Of a stretch of 64,000 nucleotides of DNA, positions 51,375 to 59,862 are shown one piece after another. Below the pieces are notes generated by a model, which was given only the letters and a program-made list of their open reading frames with translations, was not told where the DNA came from and made no database searches. This DNA comes from RHLJ01 sp965212165 (GTDB lineage Bacteria > Bacteroidota > Rhodothermia > Balneolales > Balneolaceae), in contig OZ243096.1 of assembly GCA_965212165.1 (NCBI GenBank), forward strand, positions 496,001-560,000. Reading direction: 5' to 3'. A program made the position numbers and the translations under genes. Position 1 is the first letter of the stretch; the number at the start of each line of letters is the position of its first letter.

Positions 51375-52439
51375 ATGAAGAATAAACTTTATTCGGCAGT
51401 TGTTCAAAATCCAGCGGTTTTTCGGATTGGTGTTGCTTCATTTTTAATGGCTCTTATCTTTATCATTGGAACCATTGGCTATCATTTTATTGAAGGTATG
51501 GGGTTCTTTGATAGCTTTTATATGACCTTTATAACTATTTCTACTATTGGGTTTAGAGAAATAAAGGCACTTACCATAGAAGGCCGTATTTTCACCATGG
51601 CAATCTTTATATTTGGTATTGGAGTGATTTCATACATCGCTTCACAAACGACTCAACTTCTTTTCGAAAGCGAATTATTTCTACAACGAGCAATGCGAAA
51701 AAAACTCGAAAAACTGGATAATCATTATATTATTTGTGGCTATGGCCGTATTGGGCATCGTATTGCTAGTGTACTTGATGAAGCTAACCTCCCAGTTGTA
51801 GTTGTTGAGAATAGAGATTCAAGTATTCAACGTATCCAGAATGATAAATTTGTATACGTTCAGGGTGACGCACAAGATGAGAATAGTCTTACTCAAGCTG
51901 GAATTGAAAAAGCTAAAGCTCTCATTTGTACTCTTTCTAGTGATAAAGACAATGTTTTTACAACGTTATTAGCACGTGAAATGAACCCTGACTTATTTAT
52001 TCTAGTACGAGCTAATGAAAATAAAAACAAGCTTCGTATTTCAAGAGCTGGGGCCGATAAAGTAATTTCTCCCTACGATATTGGAGCCGACCGAATGGCT
52101 AATGTCATTTTAAGACCAAATGTAGAGCAGTTCATAGAAACAATGACTCGTGATGATAGCCAAGATCACACTTTTGATGAAGTATTAATCTCAGATGGTT
52201 CCAAACTATCTGGCAAGACCCTTGCAGAAATTAATGTTCGAAGCACTTATGAGGTTCTAATTATTGCTATTATTACAGAAGGAGAGCGCATCAAATTCAA
52301 CCCAAAAGGGAACGATGTTATTCAAAAAGGAGACTCATTAATTTTACTTGGTGATCTCAAAAAAATTCATGCTTTTAGATCGGAGATGTGTAATGATACA
52401 CGATCACTTGCTGAAAGAGCAGAACAAATTGAAAATTAA
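51375..52439 (+). CDS. Potassium-channel protein with RCK (TrkA-N/TrkA-C) domains
   Basis: A 354-residue two-helix channel subunit. Helix 1 (about 18-40), a pore loop (FITISTIGFREI, 52-63) and helix 2 (about 73-92) are followed by a TrkA-N domain (YIICGYGRIGHRIA) and a TrkA-C domain (about 270-345). The selectivity filter reads TIGFRE instead of TVGYGD, so the second filter Gly is an Arg. It is similar in plan to MthK or GsuK. NAD or another nucleotide could gate it. Confidence 0.88.
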   Translation: MKNKLYSAVVQNPAVFRIGVASFLMALIFIIGTIGYHFIEGMGFFDSFYMTFITISTIGFREIKALTIEGRIFTMAIFIFGIGVISYIASQTTQLLFESELFLQRAMRKKLEKLDNHYIICGYGRIGHRIASVLDEANLPVVVVENRDSSIQRIQNDKFVYVQGDAQDENSLTQAGIEKAKALICTLSSDKDNVFTTLLAREMNPDLFILVRANENKNKLRISRAGADKVISPYDIGADRMANVILRPNVEQFIETMTRDDSQDHTFDEVLISDGSKLSGKTLAEINVRSTYEVLIIAIITEGERIKFNPKGNDVIQKGDSLILLGDLKKIHAFRSEMCNDTRSLAERAEQIEN

Positions 52440-52454
52440 GAAACAAACTAACTG

Positions 52455-53639
52455 ATGATCAGATATTTTACGGCCGGTGAATCACATGGCCCAGGACTTA
52501 CAGGAATTGTAGAAGGCGTACCGGCGGGATTACCTATTACTGAAGATGAAATTGCGGAGCATTTGGCACGACGCCAAGAAGGCTATGGTCGGGGTGGTAG
52601 AATGGCATTCGAAAAAGATCATGCTATTATTAGCTCAGGTGTTAGATTTGGTAAAACTATGGGTGGACCAATTGCCATGTTTATGGAAAACCGAGCTTTT
52701 CAAAAAGATAAAGATGGCTGGCCAGTTGTAATGAATAAAGAAGTAGAAGCTGATGGTATCGAGAAGATTACACTTCCTCGCCCTGGTCACGCCGATTTAG
52801 TTGGTGCACAGAAATTTCGCTTCGATGATATTCGTCCAGTTATAGAGCGATCGAGTGCTCGTGAAACAGGGATGCGAGTTGCATGCACCGCTATAGCTCG
52901 TAAATTCTTAAAGCATTTTGGAATTGAGATTGGCGGACATGTTTTACGAATTGGTGATGCTGGTTACAATAATTGGGATCAAGTTCGTGATCTTGTTGAT
53001 CCTATAGCAGAAAAAGGCGGAGATTTAGTATATAAAACTGCCGATAAATCTGATGTTCGTTGCTTAGATGCTTCTTTATCTAACCTTATGGTTGATGAAA
53101 TAAAAAAGTATAGAAAAGAAGGATCTTCATTAGGCGGAGTCTATGAAATTATAATAACGGGTGTTCCTGTAGGCCTTGGAAGTTATACCCAATGGGATCG
53201 TAAACTTGATGGAATGATTGCTCAAGCAATAATGGGAACCCAAGCAATGAAAGGTGTTGAGATTGGTTTAGGTTTTGAGTCTGGCGCAAGACCAGGTCAT
53301 AAAGTCCATGATGAAATTACACATGATGGTACTACTTTTAAGAGAAAAACCAATCGATCTGGTGGAATAGAAGGTGGTATGAGTACAGGAATGCCCATCA
53401 TTGTTCGTGGAGTTATGAAACCAATTCCTACCATGCTTAATCCATTAAGTACAGTAGATATGCATACACTTAAAGAAACGGAAACACGTTATGAACGTTC
53501 TGATGTATGTGCCTTACCTCGCGCTGTAGTAGTTGCAGAATGTGCTTTAGCTACAGTTATTGCGAATGCTTTTCTTGAAAAGTTTGGTGGTGATTCAATC
53601 AGTGAAATCGAAGAACGTTTTAATAGTTATCGGCCATAG
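52455..53639 (+). CDS. aroC: Chorismate synthase
   Basis: A 394-residue FMN-dependent chorismate synthase, the last step of the shikimate pathway. It opens with RYFTAGESHGPGLTGIVEGVP, and RRQEGYGRGGRM, RPGHADLVGAQKF and GGMSTGMPIIVRGVMKP are conserved. The length is slightly above E. coli AroC (361). It lies in a run of coupled genes from porQ to the CPBP protease. Confidence 0.96.
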   Translation: MIRYFTAGESHGPGLTGIVEGVPAGLPITEDEIAEHLARRQEGYGRGGRMAFEKDHAIISSGVRFGKTMGGPIAMFMENRAFQKDKDGWPVVMNKEVEADGIEKITLPRPGHADLVGAQKFRFDDIRPVIERSSARETGMRVACTAIARKFLKHFGIEIGGHVLRIGDAGYNNWDQVRDLVDPIAEKGGDLVYKTADKSDVRCLDASLSNLMVDEIKKYRKEGSSLGGVYEIIITGVPVGLGSYTQWDRKLDGMIAQAIMGTQAMKGVEIGLGFESGARPGHKVHDEITHDGTTFKRKTNRSGGIEGGMSTGMPIIVRGVMKPIPTMLNPLSTVDMHTLKETETRYERSDVCALPRAVVVAECALATVIANAFLEKFGGDSISEIEERFNSYRP

Positions 53640-53965
53640 TGAGCTCTAAAATTCCAACATTAGCTAAACGAATAAAAAAGAATCCGAATGATTCATTTTC
53701 AAAGTTTGCACTAGCTTTGGAGCTCATAAACATTGATGAAAAACAAAGAGCAAAAATGCTGTTTGAAAGTATAGTAGCTTCTGATCCTGACTATATTGGA
53801 GTTTACTATCACTTAGGTAAAATCTATGCGGAAATGGATGAGAACAAAAAAGCCACTACTACCTATAAAGAAGGGATTGCAGTTGCTGGGAAAACGAATG
53901 ATCTCCATGCTATGTCTGAATTAAAAGGGGCCTTACTTGCTCTTGAACTAGAATTTGAAGACTAA
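53639..53965 (+). CDS. Small TPR-repeat protein
   Basis: A 108-residue soluble protein with about two tetratricopeptide units (SFSKFALALELINIDEKQRA; YIGVYYHLGKIYAEMDENKK). It is likely to be a protein-binding helical adaptor. The GTG start overlaps the TAG stop of aroC by one base, so it is translationally coupled. The partner is unknown. It lies 2 bases before the LysM gene. Confidence 0.8.
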   Translation: MSSKIPTLAKRIKKNPNDSFSKFALALELINIDEKQRAKMLFESIVASDPDYIGVYYHLGKIYAEMDENKKATTTYKEGIAVAGKTNDLHAMSELKGALLALELEFED

Positions 53966-53967
53966 TT

Positions 53968-54927
53968 ATGAAATTACTTAACTCACTTTTCGTACTACTA
54001 CTTATCTTAAATACAGGTATTCTCGCTCAAGATCAGAATACCTATACTGTTCAAAAAGGGGAAACCTTATATGCTATTTCTAAAACTTTAAGCGTATCTG
54101 TTGCTGAACTCCAACAATGGAATAGTCTTTCTGATAATAGTATCTCTGAAGGTCAAGAATTAATCTACTTTATTCAACAAAGTAACGACTCAACTTTAAC
54201 TCCAGAACCTGTTGCTTCTCTTATCTCTAATTCCACTCCACAAGAGAATATATTTTATACGGTAAAAAGTGGCGATAATCTTACTGTAATTGCTAGAAAC
54301 CATAGCATGACAGTTTCAGAACTTAAAGAGTTAAATAATCTTACAAATGATCTACTAAGTATTGGTCAACGTTTAAGTGTTAGAAAACTCATCGACAGTG
54401 TTGCCCCATCAGCATCAGTATTTTCAGAGGACTCTTCCCCACAAGGTACATTTGCAGTATATACCGTCTCAAGTGGTGAAACTTCAACTGATATTCTGAC
54501 AAAGTTCAAAATGACACAACAGGAGCTCCAGGAATTAAATCCAGAAGTGAATATCGCCACATTAGATAGACAACAAAAGATTACTGTATTACTTCCGCCT
54601 TCTCGTTCTTATGAAAATCCATATTTAAATAAGGCTAGCCTTCAAGAGTTAGGAGAAGTTGGTGCATCTTCTTACGCTGAAGTAGAATTTGGCAATGCTA
54701 CTACAAATGGTGAATTATATAATCCTGAAGAACTTACTGGAGCACATTCTAATATCGCCTTAGGTACCATCATTTTTATTGAAAATCCTGAGAATAGTAA
54801 TGGGGTCTATGTTCGAATTAATGATCGAATTACTGGTTCAGGATTGAAACTTTCTGAGCGTGCATTCCGAATATTACAACTCGAAAAATCGTCAAACCCT
54901 ACCGTATCTATTTATTCTGAAAGTTAA
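53968..54927 (+). CDS. Exported LysM protein with RlpA-like double-psi barrel
   Basis: A 319-residue exported protein with a signal peptide (about 1-20, ILAQDQ). Three LysM domains (YTVQKGETLYAISKTLSVSV, YTVKSGDNLTVIARNHSM and a weaker YTVSSGETSTDILTKFKM) bind peptidoglycan. The C-terminal part (about 225-318) is like the RlpA double-psi barrel (GASSYAEVEFGNATTNGELY, TGAHSNIALGTIIFI, VRINDRITG), with His and Asp in the usual places. It may cleave or bind glycan strands at the division site. RlpA activity is not proven. Confidence 0.86.
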   Translation: MKLLNSLFVLLLILNTGILAQDQNTYTVQKGETLYAISKTLSVSVAELQQWNSLSDNSISEGQELIYFIQQSNDSTLTPEPVASLISNSTPQENIFYTVKSGDNLTVIARNHSMTVSELKELNNLTNDLLSIGQRLSVRKLIDSVAPSASVFSEDSSPQGTFAVYTVSSGETSTDILTKFKMTQQELQELNPEVNIATLDRQQKITVLLPPSRSYENPYLNKASLQELGEVGASSYAEVEFGNATTNGELYNPEELTGAHSNIALGTIIFIENPENSNGVYVRINDRITGSGLKLSERAFRILQLEKSSNPTVSIYSES

Positions 54928-55655
54928 TGACCAACTCTTTCAAACAATATTTTTCCAATACACACACACTGCTCTATAGCTTCTTATTTAGTGTACCTCT
55001 TTTCTTAGTTTATGAAGCACTTATTCTGATTTCTCAACCAAATGCAGATCATATAGTAAGAATTAGCGTGGATGTTTGGATGAAATCGCTTTTTACCTAC
55101 TTCGGTGTAAATGCTATTTCATTTTCGCTTTTAGTTATGATGCTGTTAGGGTTTTTTATTCTCTATAAAGAGAGAGACCGCCTTAAAGATCTACAATTAT
55201 CGTATTTCCCGATAATGCTTCTTGAGTGTTTGATTTATGCAATTGTTGTAGCTTTTATAAGCAACACTCTTGTCTCACTCATTTTCAATATTGCAGCTAC
55301 TGATCCTATCCAATCACTTTCCTATTTACAGAAGCTTGCGCTCTCATTAGGTGCGGGTTTGTATGAAGAACTTTTCTTTAGAGTTATTCTCGTTTCCTTG
55401 TTAGTACTACTATTCAATAAATTATTTGGGAAGAAGTGGGCCGCTATCGTCGCTGCAGTTACACTTTCTGCTTTACTATTTAGTGCTGTGCACTATATGG
55501 GTTCGATGGGAGATTTGTTCACATTTAGTTCGTTTTTATATCGATTCTTATTTGGCTTAATACTAAACGGGATTTATATTTGGAGAGGGTTTGGCGTTGC
55601 CGCTTGGACTCATGCACTTTATGATGTTTTAGTAATTAGTTTTCTTGGGGCTTAG
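54927..55655 (+). CDS. CPBP-family intramembrane protease
   Basis: A 242-residue membrane protein of about seven helices. The CPBP (Abi/CAAX) motifs are YEELFFRVILV (motif 1, Glu-Glu and Arg), FSAVHYMGS (motif 2 His) and WTHALYDVLVI (motif 3 His). This makes it a glutamic intramembrane peptidase. Its substrate is unknown. The ATG shares one base with the stop of the LysM gene. Confidence 0.9.
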   Translation: MTNSFKQYFSNTHTLLYSFLFSVPLFLVYEALILISQPNADHIVRISVDVWMKSLFTYFGVNAISFSLLVMMLLGFFILYKERDRLKDLQLSYFPIMLLECLIYAIVVAFISNTLVSLIFNIAATDPIQSLSYLQKLALSLGAGLYEELFFRVILVSLLVLLFNKLFGKKWAAIVAAVTLSALLFSAVHYMGSMGDLFTFSSFLYRFLFGLILNGIYIWRGFGVAAWTHALYDVLVISFLGA

Positions 55656-55801
55656 ATAAATACTAATCAACCTATCAAAAGTTTCTATTTACCTATTGGG
55701 GTAGCGTTAGTTATAATCATGAAGTGTTAAATTTTTTAATTTTGCTTACATAAGTAAACAAAATTGCCTTATTTAGAATACAACAATATTAGAAGGTTCC
55801 T

Positions 55802-56368
55802 TTGAGTAAAAATCATCAAAAAAAGCAGCAAGAATTTAATGACGAGATCATTCCTCATTTAGATTCTTTATATAATTTTGGGCTAAGGCTTACTGCAGAT
55901 CCAAGTGATGCAGAAGATTTAGTACAAGATACTATTGTCAAAGCTTTTCGCTTTTTTGATAGCTATGAAAAAGGTACAAATGCTAAAGCATGGTTATTCA
56001 GGATTCTAAAAAATTCCTTCATTAATAACTATCGTAAGAATTTAAAAAAACCTCAGGAAGTCGATTATGATGAAGTTTCTTCTTTCTATGAGAATATTAG
56101 AGCCGAACGAACAGACACATCTGATTTAGAGCATCTCATCTTTAGAGATTTAATGGATGATAATTTCTCTAAAGCATTATCAAAATTACCAGAAGACTTT
56201 CGAACTGTTGTTCTTTTATGTGATGTTGATGGGTTTACTTATGAAGAAATCTCGAATATGTTAGATGTTCCAATTGGAACTATCCGGTCTAGATTACACA
56301 GGGGTAGAAATTTGCTAAAAACTGAGTTATATGAGTACGCAAAAAAACACGGTTATACTGACGACTAG
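55802..56368 (+). CDS. ECF-type RNA polymerase sigma factor
   Basis: A 188-residue sigma-70 family factor of the extracytoplasmic-function class. Region 2 is LYNFGLRLTADPSDAEDLVQ with AWLFRILKNSFINNYRK, and region 4 is LPEDFRTVVLLCDVDGFTYE with GTIRSRLHRGR. No anti-sigma gene follows, since the next gene is convergent and overlaps it by 4 bases. A TTG start is used, with AGAAGG eight bases upstream as ribosome site. Its regulon cannot be inferred here. Confidence 0.94.
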   Translation: MSKNHQKKQQEFNDEIIPHLDSLYNFGLRLTADPSDAEDLVQDTIVKAFRFFDSYEKGTNAKAWLFRILKNSFINNYRKNLKKPQEVDYDEVSSFYENIRAERTDTSDLEHLIFRDLMDDNFSKALSKLPEDFRTVVLLCDVDGFTYEEISNMLDVPIGTIRSRLHRGRNLLKTELYEYAKKHGYTDD

Positions 56369-57729
56369 TTCACTGTATTTAGTATAATTCTTATCGTAGT
56401 ACCTACTCCGATTTCAGATTTTAATACAAAAACCTTTCCTGAATGATACTCCTCAATTATTCTTTTGGTAAGACTTAATCCAAGTCCCCAACCTCTTTTT
56501 TTGGTGCTAAATCCTGGTCTAAAAACGGTTTTAAATTGAGTCGCTTCCATTCCAGAACCCGAATCTTCAATATCAATAATAACCTCGTTACCTTTTACAA
56601 TTGAACGTATTGAAATAAAAGTTGAGCTATCTTTTTGATTTAGTGCATCCATCGCATTTTTAACAATATTCTCTATCGCCCACTGAAATAGTTCTGGATT
56701 TATCTCTACATTAGCTTCAGCTAAAAGAGATTTTCTTACCTCTACTGCTTTTCCAAGCTTTGGAAGCCTTCGTTCCATATAACTAACAACTTCATCCAAA
56801 TTTGGCTTTATATTCATAGAGGATAATTCAGGAGCTGAACCAATCTTACCAAAACGTTCGGCTACACCACTTAGGCGCTTTACATCATTCTCAATTTCTA
56901 TAATAATTTTGTTGGCTTCGGAATTATCTTCAATCTCGTCTTTAAAAAGGTGGATCCACCCATATAAACTTGAGATTGGAGTGCCAAGCTGATGTGCAGC
57001 TTCTTTAGCCATTCCTACCCACAAGTTCGATTGCTCTGTTCTTGTAATACTTTTATAGGTTGTATATCCAATTCCAAGTAGCAAACTAAGTATCACTATT
57101 TGTATATATGGAAAGTACCTGAGTATGCGAACGGTTGGACTTTCCCCATAGTAAACAAATTGTGCAATTCGGGTTTTTTCATCACCAATAATAATTTTAA
57201 TTGGAGGATTTGTAGCTTTTAGGTTAGCTACTAATTTTGTTCTTTCTTCAGGTGTGTCAATATCTTTAGATGCAACGTTTTTAAAACCATATTCAATATT
57301 GTAAATAGTAGAATCTGGGCTATCTGGATCTAATAAAGTATATACATATTCGAGTGGTACATCATTAGAGTCAACCAAAACAGCAGGAACTATAAACCTT
57401 TCACCATCATCTAATATAAATTCATCCGTCACAAAATCCTGAGAACTTCTTAGACTTTCTACTTCAAAAACTTTTTCGATTAAACTATCGGGGATAGTCT
57501 CATTTTTTTGAAGTTCTGCAGCAATCTCAAGTAATTTTGAGCTTGCCTGCTCATGAACTGGAAGAGAGTTAAACTCAAGTGCTTTTGCCCAAAGTTCTAC
57601 ACTTATTCTTTCCTGTTCTAAGATTTTACCAACCAAATAGTTGTTATAAACTAATGATGCTGCTCCTAAAAGAAGCAAAAAAGTGATAAGTAAAAGTTTA
57701 ATCCAACCAGACTGAGCAAAAAGATTCAT
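56365..57729 (-). CDS. Membrane histidine kinase without a HAMP domain
   Basis: A 454-residue kinase with helices at about 9-30 and 205-225 and a periplasmic domain of about 170 residues between them. The dimerisation box is MAKEAAHQLGTPISSLYGW with His246. The HATPase domain has ENIVKNAMDAL, DSGSGM and KRGWGLGLSLTKRII. The H-box variant HQLGTPIS is that of Bacteroidota kinases. No response regulator is adjacent, so it is an orphan. It converges on the sigma-factor gene. Confidence 0.93.
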   Translation of the reverse strand: MNLFAQSGWIKLLLITFLLLLGAASLVYNNYLVGKILEQERISVELWAKALEFNSLPVHEQASSKLLEIAAELQKNETIPDSLIEKVFEVESLRSSQDFVTDEFILDDGERFIVPAVLVDSNDVPLEYVYTLLDPDSPDSTIYNIEYGFKNVASKDIDTPEERTKLVANLKATNPPIKIIIGDEKTRIAQFVYYGESPTVRILRYFPYIQIVILSLLLGIGYTTYKSITRTEQSNLWVGMAKEAAHQLGTPISSLYGWIHLFKDEIEDNSEANKIIIEIENDVKRLSGVAERFGKIGSAPELSSMNIKPNLDEVVSYMERRLPKLGKAVEVRKSLLAEANVEINPELFQWAIENIVKNAMDALNQKDSSTFISIRSIVKGNEVIIDIEDSGSGMEATQFKTVFRPGFSTKKRGWGLGLSLTKRIIEEYHSGKVFVLKSEIGVGTTIRIILNTVN

Positions 57730-57752
57730 TTATTGAGTTTTTTATTCGATGT

Positions 57753-57766
57753 AATATAGGAATGTG
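57753..57766. repeat. Direct repeat copy 1
   Basis: AATATAGGAATGTG is identical to 58512-58525, and the next 20 or so bases are similar (GGTCTAAATAAAA against GACCTAAACAAAA). The two copies enclose the decayed region. Confidence 0.55.
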
Positions 57767-57807
57767 AGGGGAAGGTCTAAATAAAAGTTGGCAGGGATTC
57801 CTTTTTA

Positions 57808-58215
57808 TTAATTTCTTATTTCGAATTGAAATTTTCCTTCTATTGGTTCTTCTGAAGCATTATTTGAGGAAATCTTTATTAGCCCATCTTGAGTCCCTAC
57901 TACATCCTTTACTTCAAATGTGATAGAATTAAGTTAAGAAGCTTGACTTGCATGTATACCAATCCCCCAGATAAATCTTAAATCCTTTCTTAAATTATCC
58001 TTCACAATACAAGTAATAGTGAGGATATCTCCTACTGAAACATTATTACTTGGTGAGAATTCGAACCCTAAAATCTCTGTAACTGGAGGCAATTCAGGCT
58101 CCTTTGTTCCTCCAATATTCCAGTCACAACTTAATAGTAGAAATATAACCGCTAAAAAAACGACGGGTTTAAATAGAGGTTTATTCTTTTGAGCGATATT
58201 ATTTTTTAGTTTCAT
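57808..58215 (-). pseudogene. Lipoprotein gene interrupted by an in-frame TAA
   Basis: From the ATG at 58215 a lipoprotein is encoded with a basic N-terminus, hydrophobic signal and lipobox LLLSC (Cys about 30), then a beta-rich domain (LGFEFSPSNNVSVGDILTIT, KDLRFIWGIGIHASQAS). An in-frame TAA at 57936-57934 ends the first 93 codons. The same frame stays open for 41 more codons and reads sensibly (LNSITFEVKDVVGTQDGLIKI and on to FQFEIRN) to a TAA at 57810-57808. The single stop is probably a nonsense mutation, for example from CAA. Readthrough or a sequence error cannot be excluded. Confidence 0.65.
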
Positions 58216-58249
58216 ACTTGGTTTATTTATTTACAAAAAACTCTAAAGG

Positions 58250-58420
58250 CTAAATCCAATGAACCCAATGCCCAGTGTAGGGTATCAGTTTGAAAGTGTA
58301 TGTCATTCCCGCTTCTTTGATCATTTCCATCCATTCTTTAACAACTTATTCCGTTACTTCCCTATCATTTTCTCCTCGATAGATACTCCAATGAAGTTGC
58401 AGGTTGTTTTTGAATATAGT
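58250..58420 (-). pseudogene. Remnant of an alpha/beta-hydrolase C-terminus
   Basis: One minus-strand frame ending at TAG 58252-58250 reads, in part, LHWSIYRGENDREVTE, stop (TAA at 58348-58346), then VVKEWMEMIKEAGMTYTF, KLIPYTGHWVHWI. GEND followed after about 40 residues by TGH is the spacing of the catalytic acid and His of S9/esterase-type hydrolases. No nucleophile half is present: upstream the frame runs into a REP-like hairpin. I read this as a truncated, nonsense-bearing gene remnant. The similarity is judged by eye. Confidence 0.5.
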
Positions 58421-58455
58421 GTGAATAAAGCTGAGACTTCTATTTAATCTCCATG

Positions 58456-58499
58456 GAAGCTGGAGCTTCTAGACTGCATTCCGAACGAGACATTCGGAA
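58456..58499. repeat. REP-like double hairpin
   Basis: GAAGCT-GG-AGCTTC (58456-58469) and TTCCGAA (58479-58485) with TTCGGAA (58493-58499) make two adjacent stem-loops. The GGAAGCTGGAGCTTC and CGAACGAG wording resembles REP-type repeats that accompany REP-associated tyrosine transposases. No transposase is in the window. Confidence 0.5.
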
Positions 58500-58511
58500 C
58501 GAGGGTAATGG

Positions 58512-58525
58512 AATATAGGAATGTG
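58512..58525. repeat. Direct repeat copy 2
   Basis: Second copy of AATATAGGAATGTG (first at 57753). It lies between the REP-like element and the clpX terminator. Confidence 0.55.
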
Positions 58526-58542
58526 TGACGAATGACCTAAAC

Positions 58543-58577
58543 AAAAAACCCTGCTTCAAAAAATTGAGCAGGGTTTT
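58543..58577 (-). terminator. Intrinsic terminator after clpX
   Basis: On the minus strand AAAACCCTGCT pairs with AGCAGGGTTTT around an 11-base loop and continues into a T-run. It ends the tig-clpP-clpX transcript. Confidence 0.9.
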
Positions 58578-58582
58578 TAAAA

Positions 58583-59836
58583 TTATGCAGAAGCCTTTTG
58601 TTTTTCATAAACAGGTGGTGCTTTCTTCTCTATGGTATCTTTAGTAATTATACATCTGGCTACATTCTTCATTGATGGTAATGTAAACATGATGTCTAAC
58701 ATTGAGCCTTCCATGATAGATCTTAAACCCCTAGCACCTGTTTTACGACCTTTCGCTTTCTTTACAATAGACTTGAGCGCATCCTCTTCGAAATCCAATT
58801 GCACATTCTCCATTTTAAAAAGCTTTTTGTACTGCTTTATAATTGCATTTTTAGGAGTTTGAAGAATATCTAATAAGGCTTCATCAGAAAGCTCATGAAG
58901 TCCACAAACAACGGGTAATCTACCAATTAGTTCTGGGATTAAACCAAAGCGTTGTAAATCTTCTGGTTCGATATAGGTAAATATTTCTGGATCATCTTTA
59001 TCAAATTTTACCTGTTCTTTAGTAGTAAAACCCATTGAGCTTGTTGAAAGGCGGCGGGAAATAATTTCTTCTAATCCAGCAAAAGCCCCACCACAAATGA
59101 ATAAAATATTTGCTGTATCAAGCTGAATAAAGCTCTGCTCAGGATGCTTTCTTCCACCTTTTGGCGGAATATTAGCAACCGTTCCTTCTAATATTTTTAA
59201 TAATGCTTGCTGTACACCTTCTCCACTTACATCTCTTGTAATAGAAGGGTTATCACTTTTCCGCGCTACTTTATCTACTTCATCTATATAAACGATTCCT
59301 CGTTTAGCTCGCTCAACATCATAATCAGCATTTTGAAGTAGGTTGCTTAAAATACTTTCAACATCTTCACCAACATAACCAGCTTCTGTTAAAACGGTAG
59401 CATCTGCAATCGTAAATGGAACATCTATAACTTTAGCCAGTGTACGAGCAAGCAGTGTTTTTCCACTACCAGTAGGTCCAAGTAACGCAATGTTACTTTT
59501 CTCGATGAGGGTGTCATCAAATTCTAAACTCTCGTTACTAATTCTTTTGTAATGATTGTAAACCGCTACTGCAAGAGTCTTTTTTGCTTGCTCTTGACCA
59601 ATTACATACTCATCTAGTTTAGCCTTAATCTCTACAGGCTTGAGCATTGGTTTGTATGATTTCTCACGGCGTCTAGCAAGTGAAGCTAAATCACTTTTGA
59701 TAATACTTGAAGCATCCTCAACGCAACGATCGCAAACATATACACCAGGCCCTGCAACCATGCTGTTCACTTCAAGGCTAGACCGTCCACAAAATGAACA
59801 GTTTACGATATCATTATTTTTTTCGTTCTCGCTCAT
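58583..59836 (-). CDS. clpX: ATP-dependent Clp protease ATPase ClpX
   Basis: A 417-residue AAA+ unfoldase. The N-terminal zinc finger has four Cys (NCSFCGRSS and YVCDRC), Walker A is GPTGSGKTLLARTLA, Walker B is VYIDEVDK, and the pore loop GYVGEDVES is intact. The IGF-like loop (LIPELIGRLPVV region) should dock on ClpP. It unfolds tagged substrates and feeds them to ClpP, encoded 26 bases upstream. Confidence 0.97.
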   Translation of the reverse strand: MSENEKNNDIVNCSFCGRSSLEVNSMVAGPGVYVCDRCVEDASSIIKSDLASLARRREKSYKPMLKPVEIKAKLDEYVIGQEQAKKTLAVAVYNHYKRISNESLEFDDTLIEKSNIALLGPTGSGKTLLARTLAKVIDVPFTIADATVLTEAGYVGEDVESILSNLLQNADYDVERAKRGIVYIDEVDKVARKSDNPSITRDVSGEGVQQALLKILEGTVANIPPKGGRKHPEQSFIQLDTANILFICGGAFAGLEEIISRRLSTSSMGFTTKEQVKFDKDDPEIFTYIEPEDLQRFGLIPELIGRLPVVCGLHELSDEALLDILQTPKNAIIKQYKKLFKMENVQLDFEEDALKSIVKKAKGRKTGARGLRSIMEGSMLDIMFTLPSMKNVARCIITKDTIEKKAPPVYEKQKASA

Positions 59837-59862
59837 GCTTGATAAATCTAATAAAATTCTGA

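Noticed and set aside
58259..58447. 62-codon plus-strand reading frame beside the pseudogenes
   Set aside because: The other strand of the same bases reads as the end of a hydrolase with a GEND...TGH pattern, which is better supported. The plus frame has no recognisable protein character.
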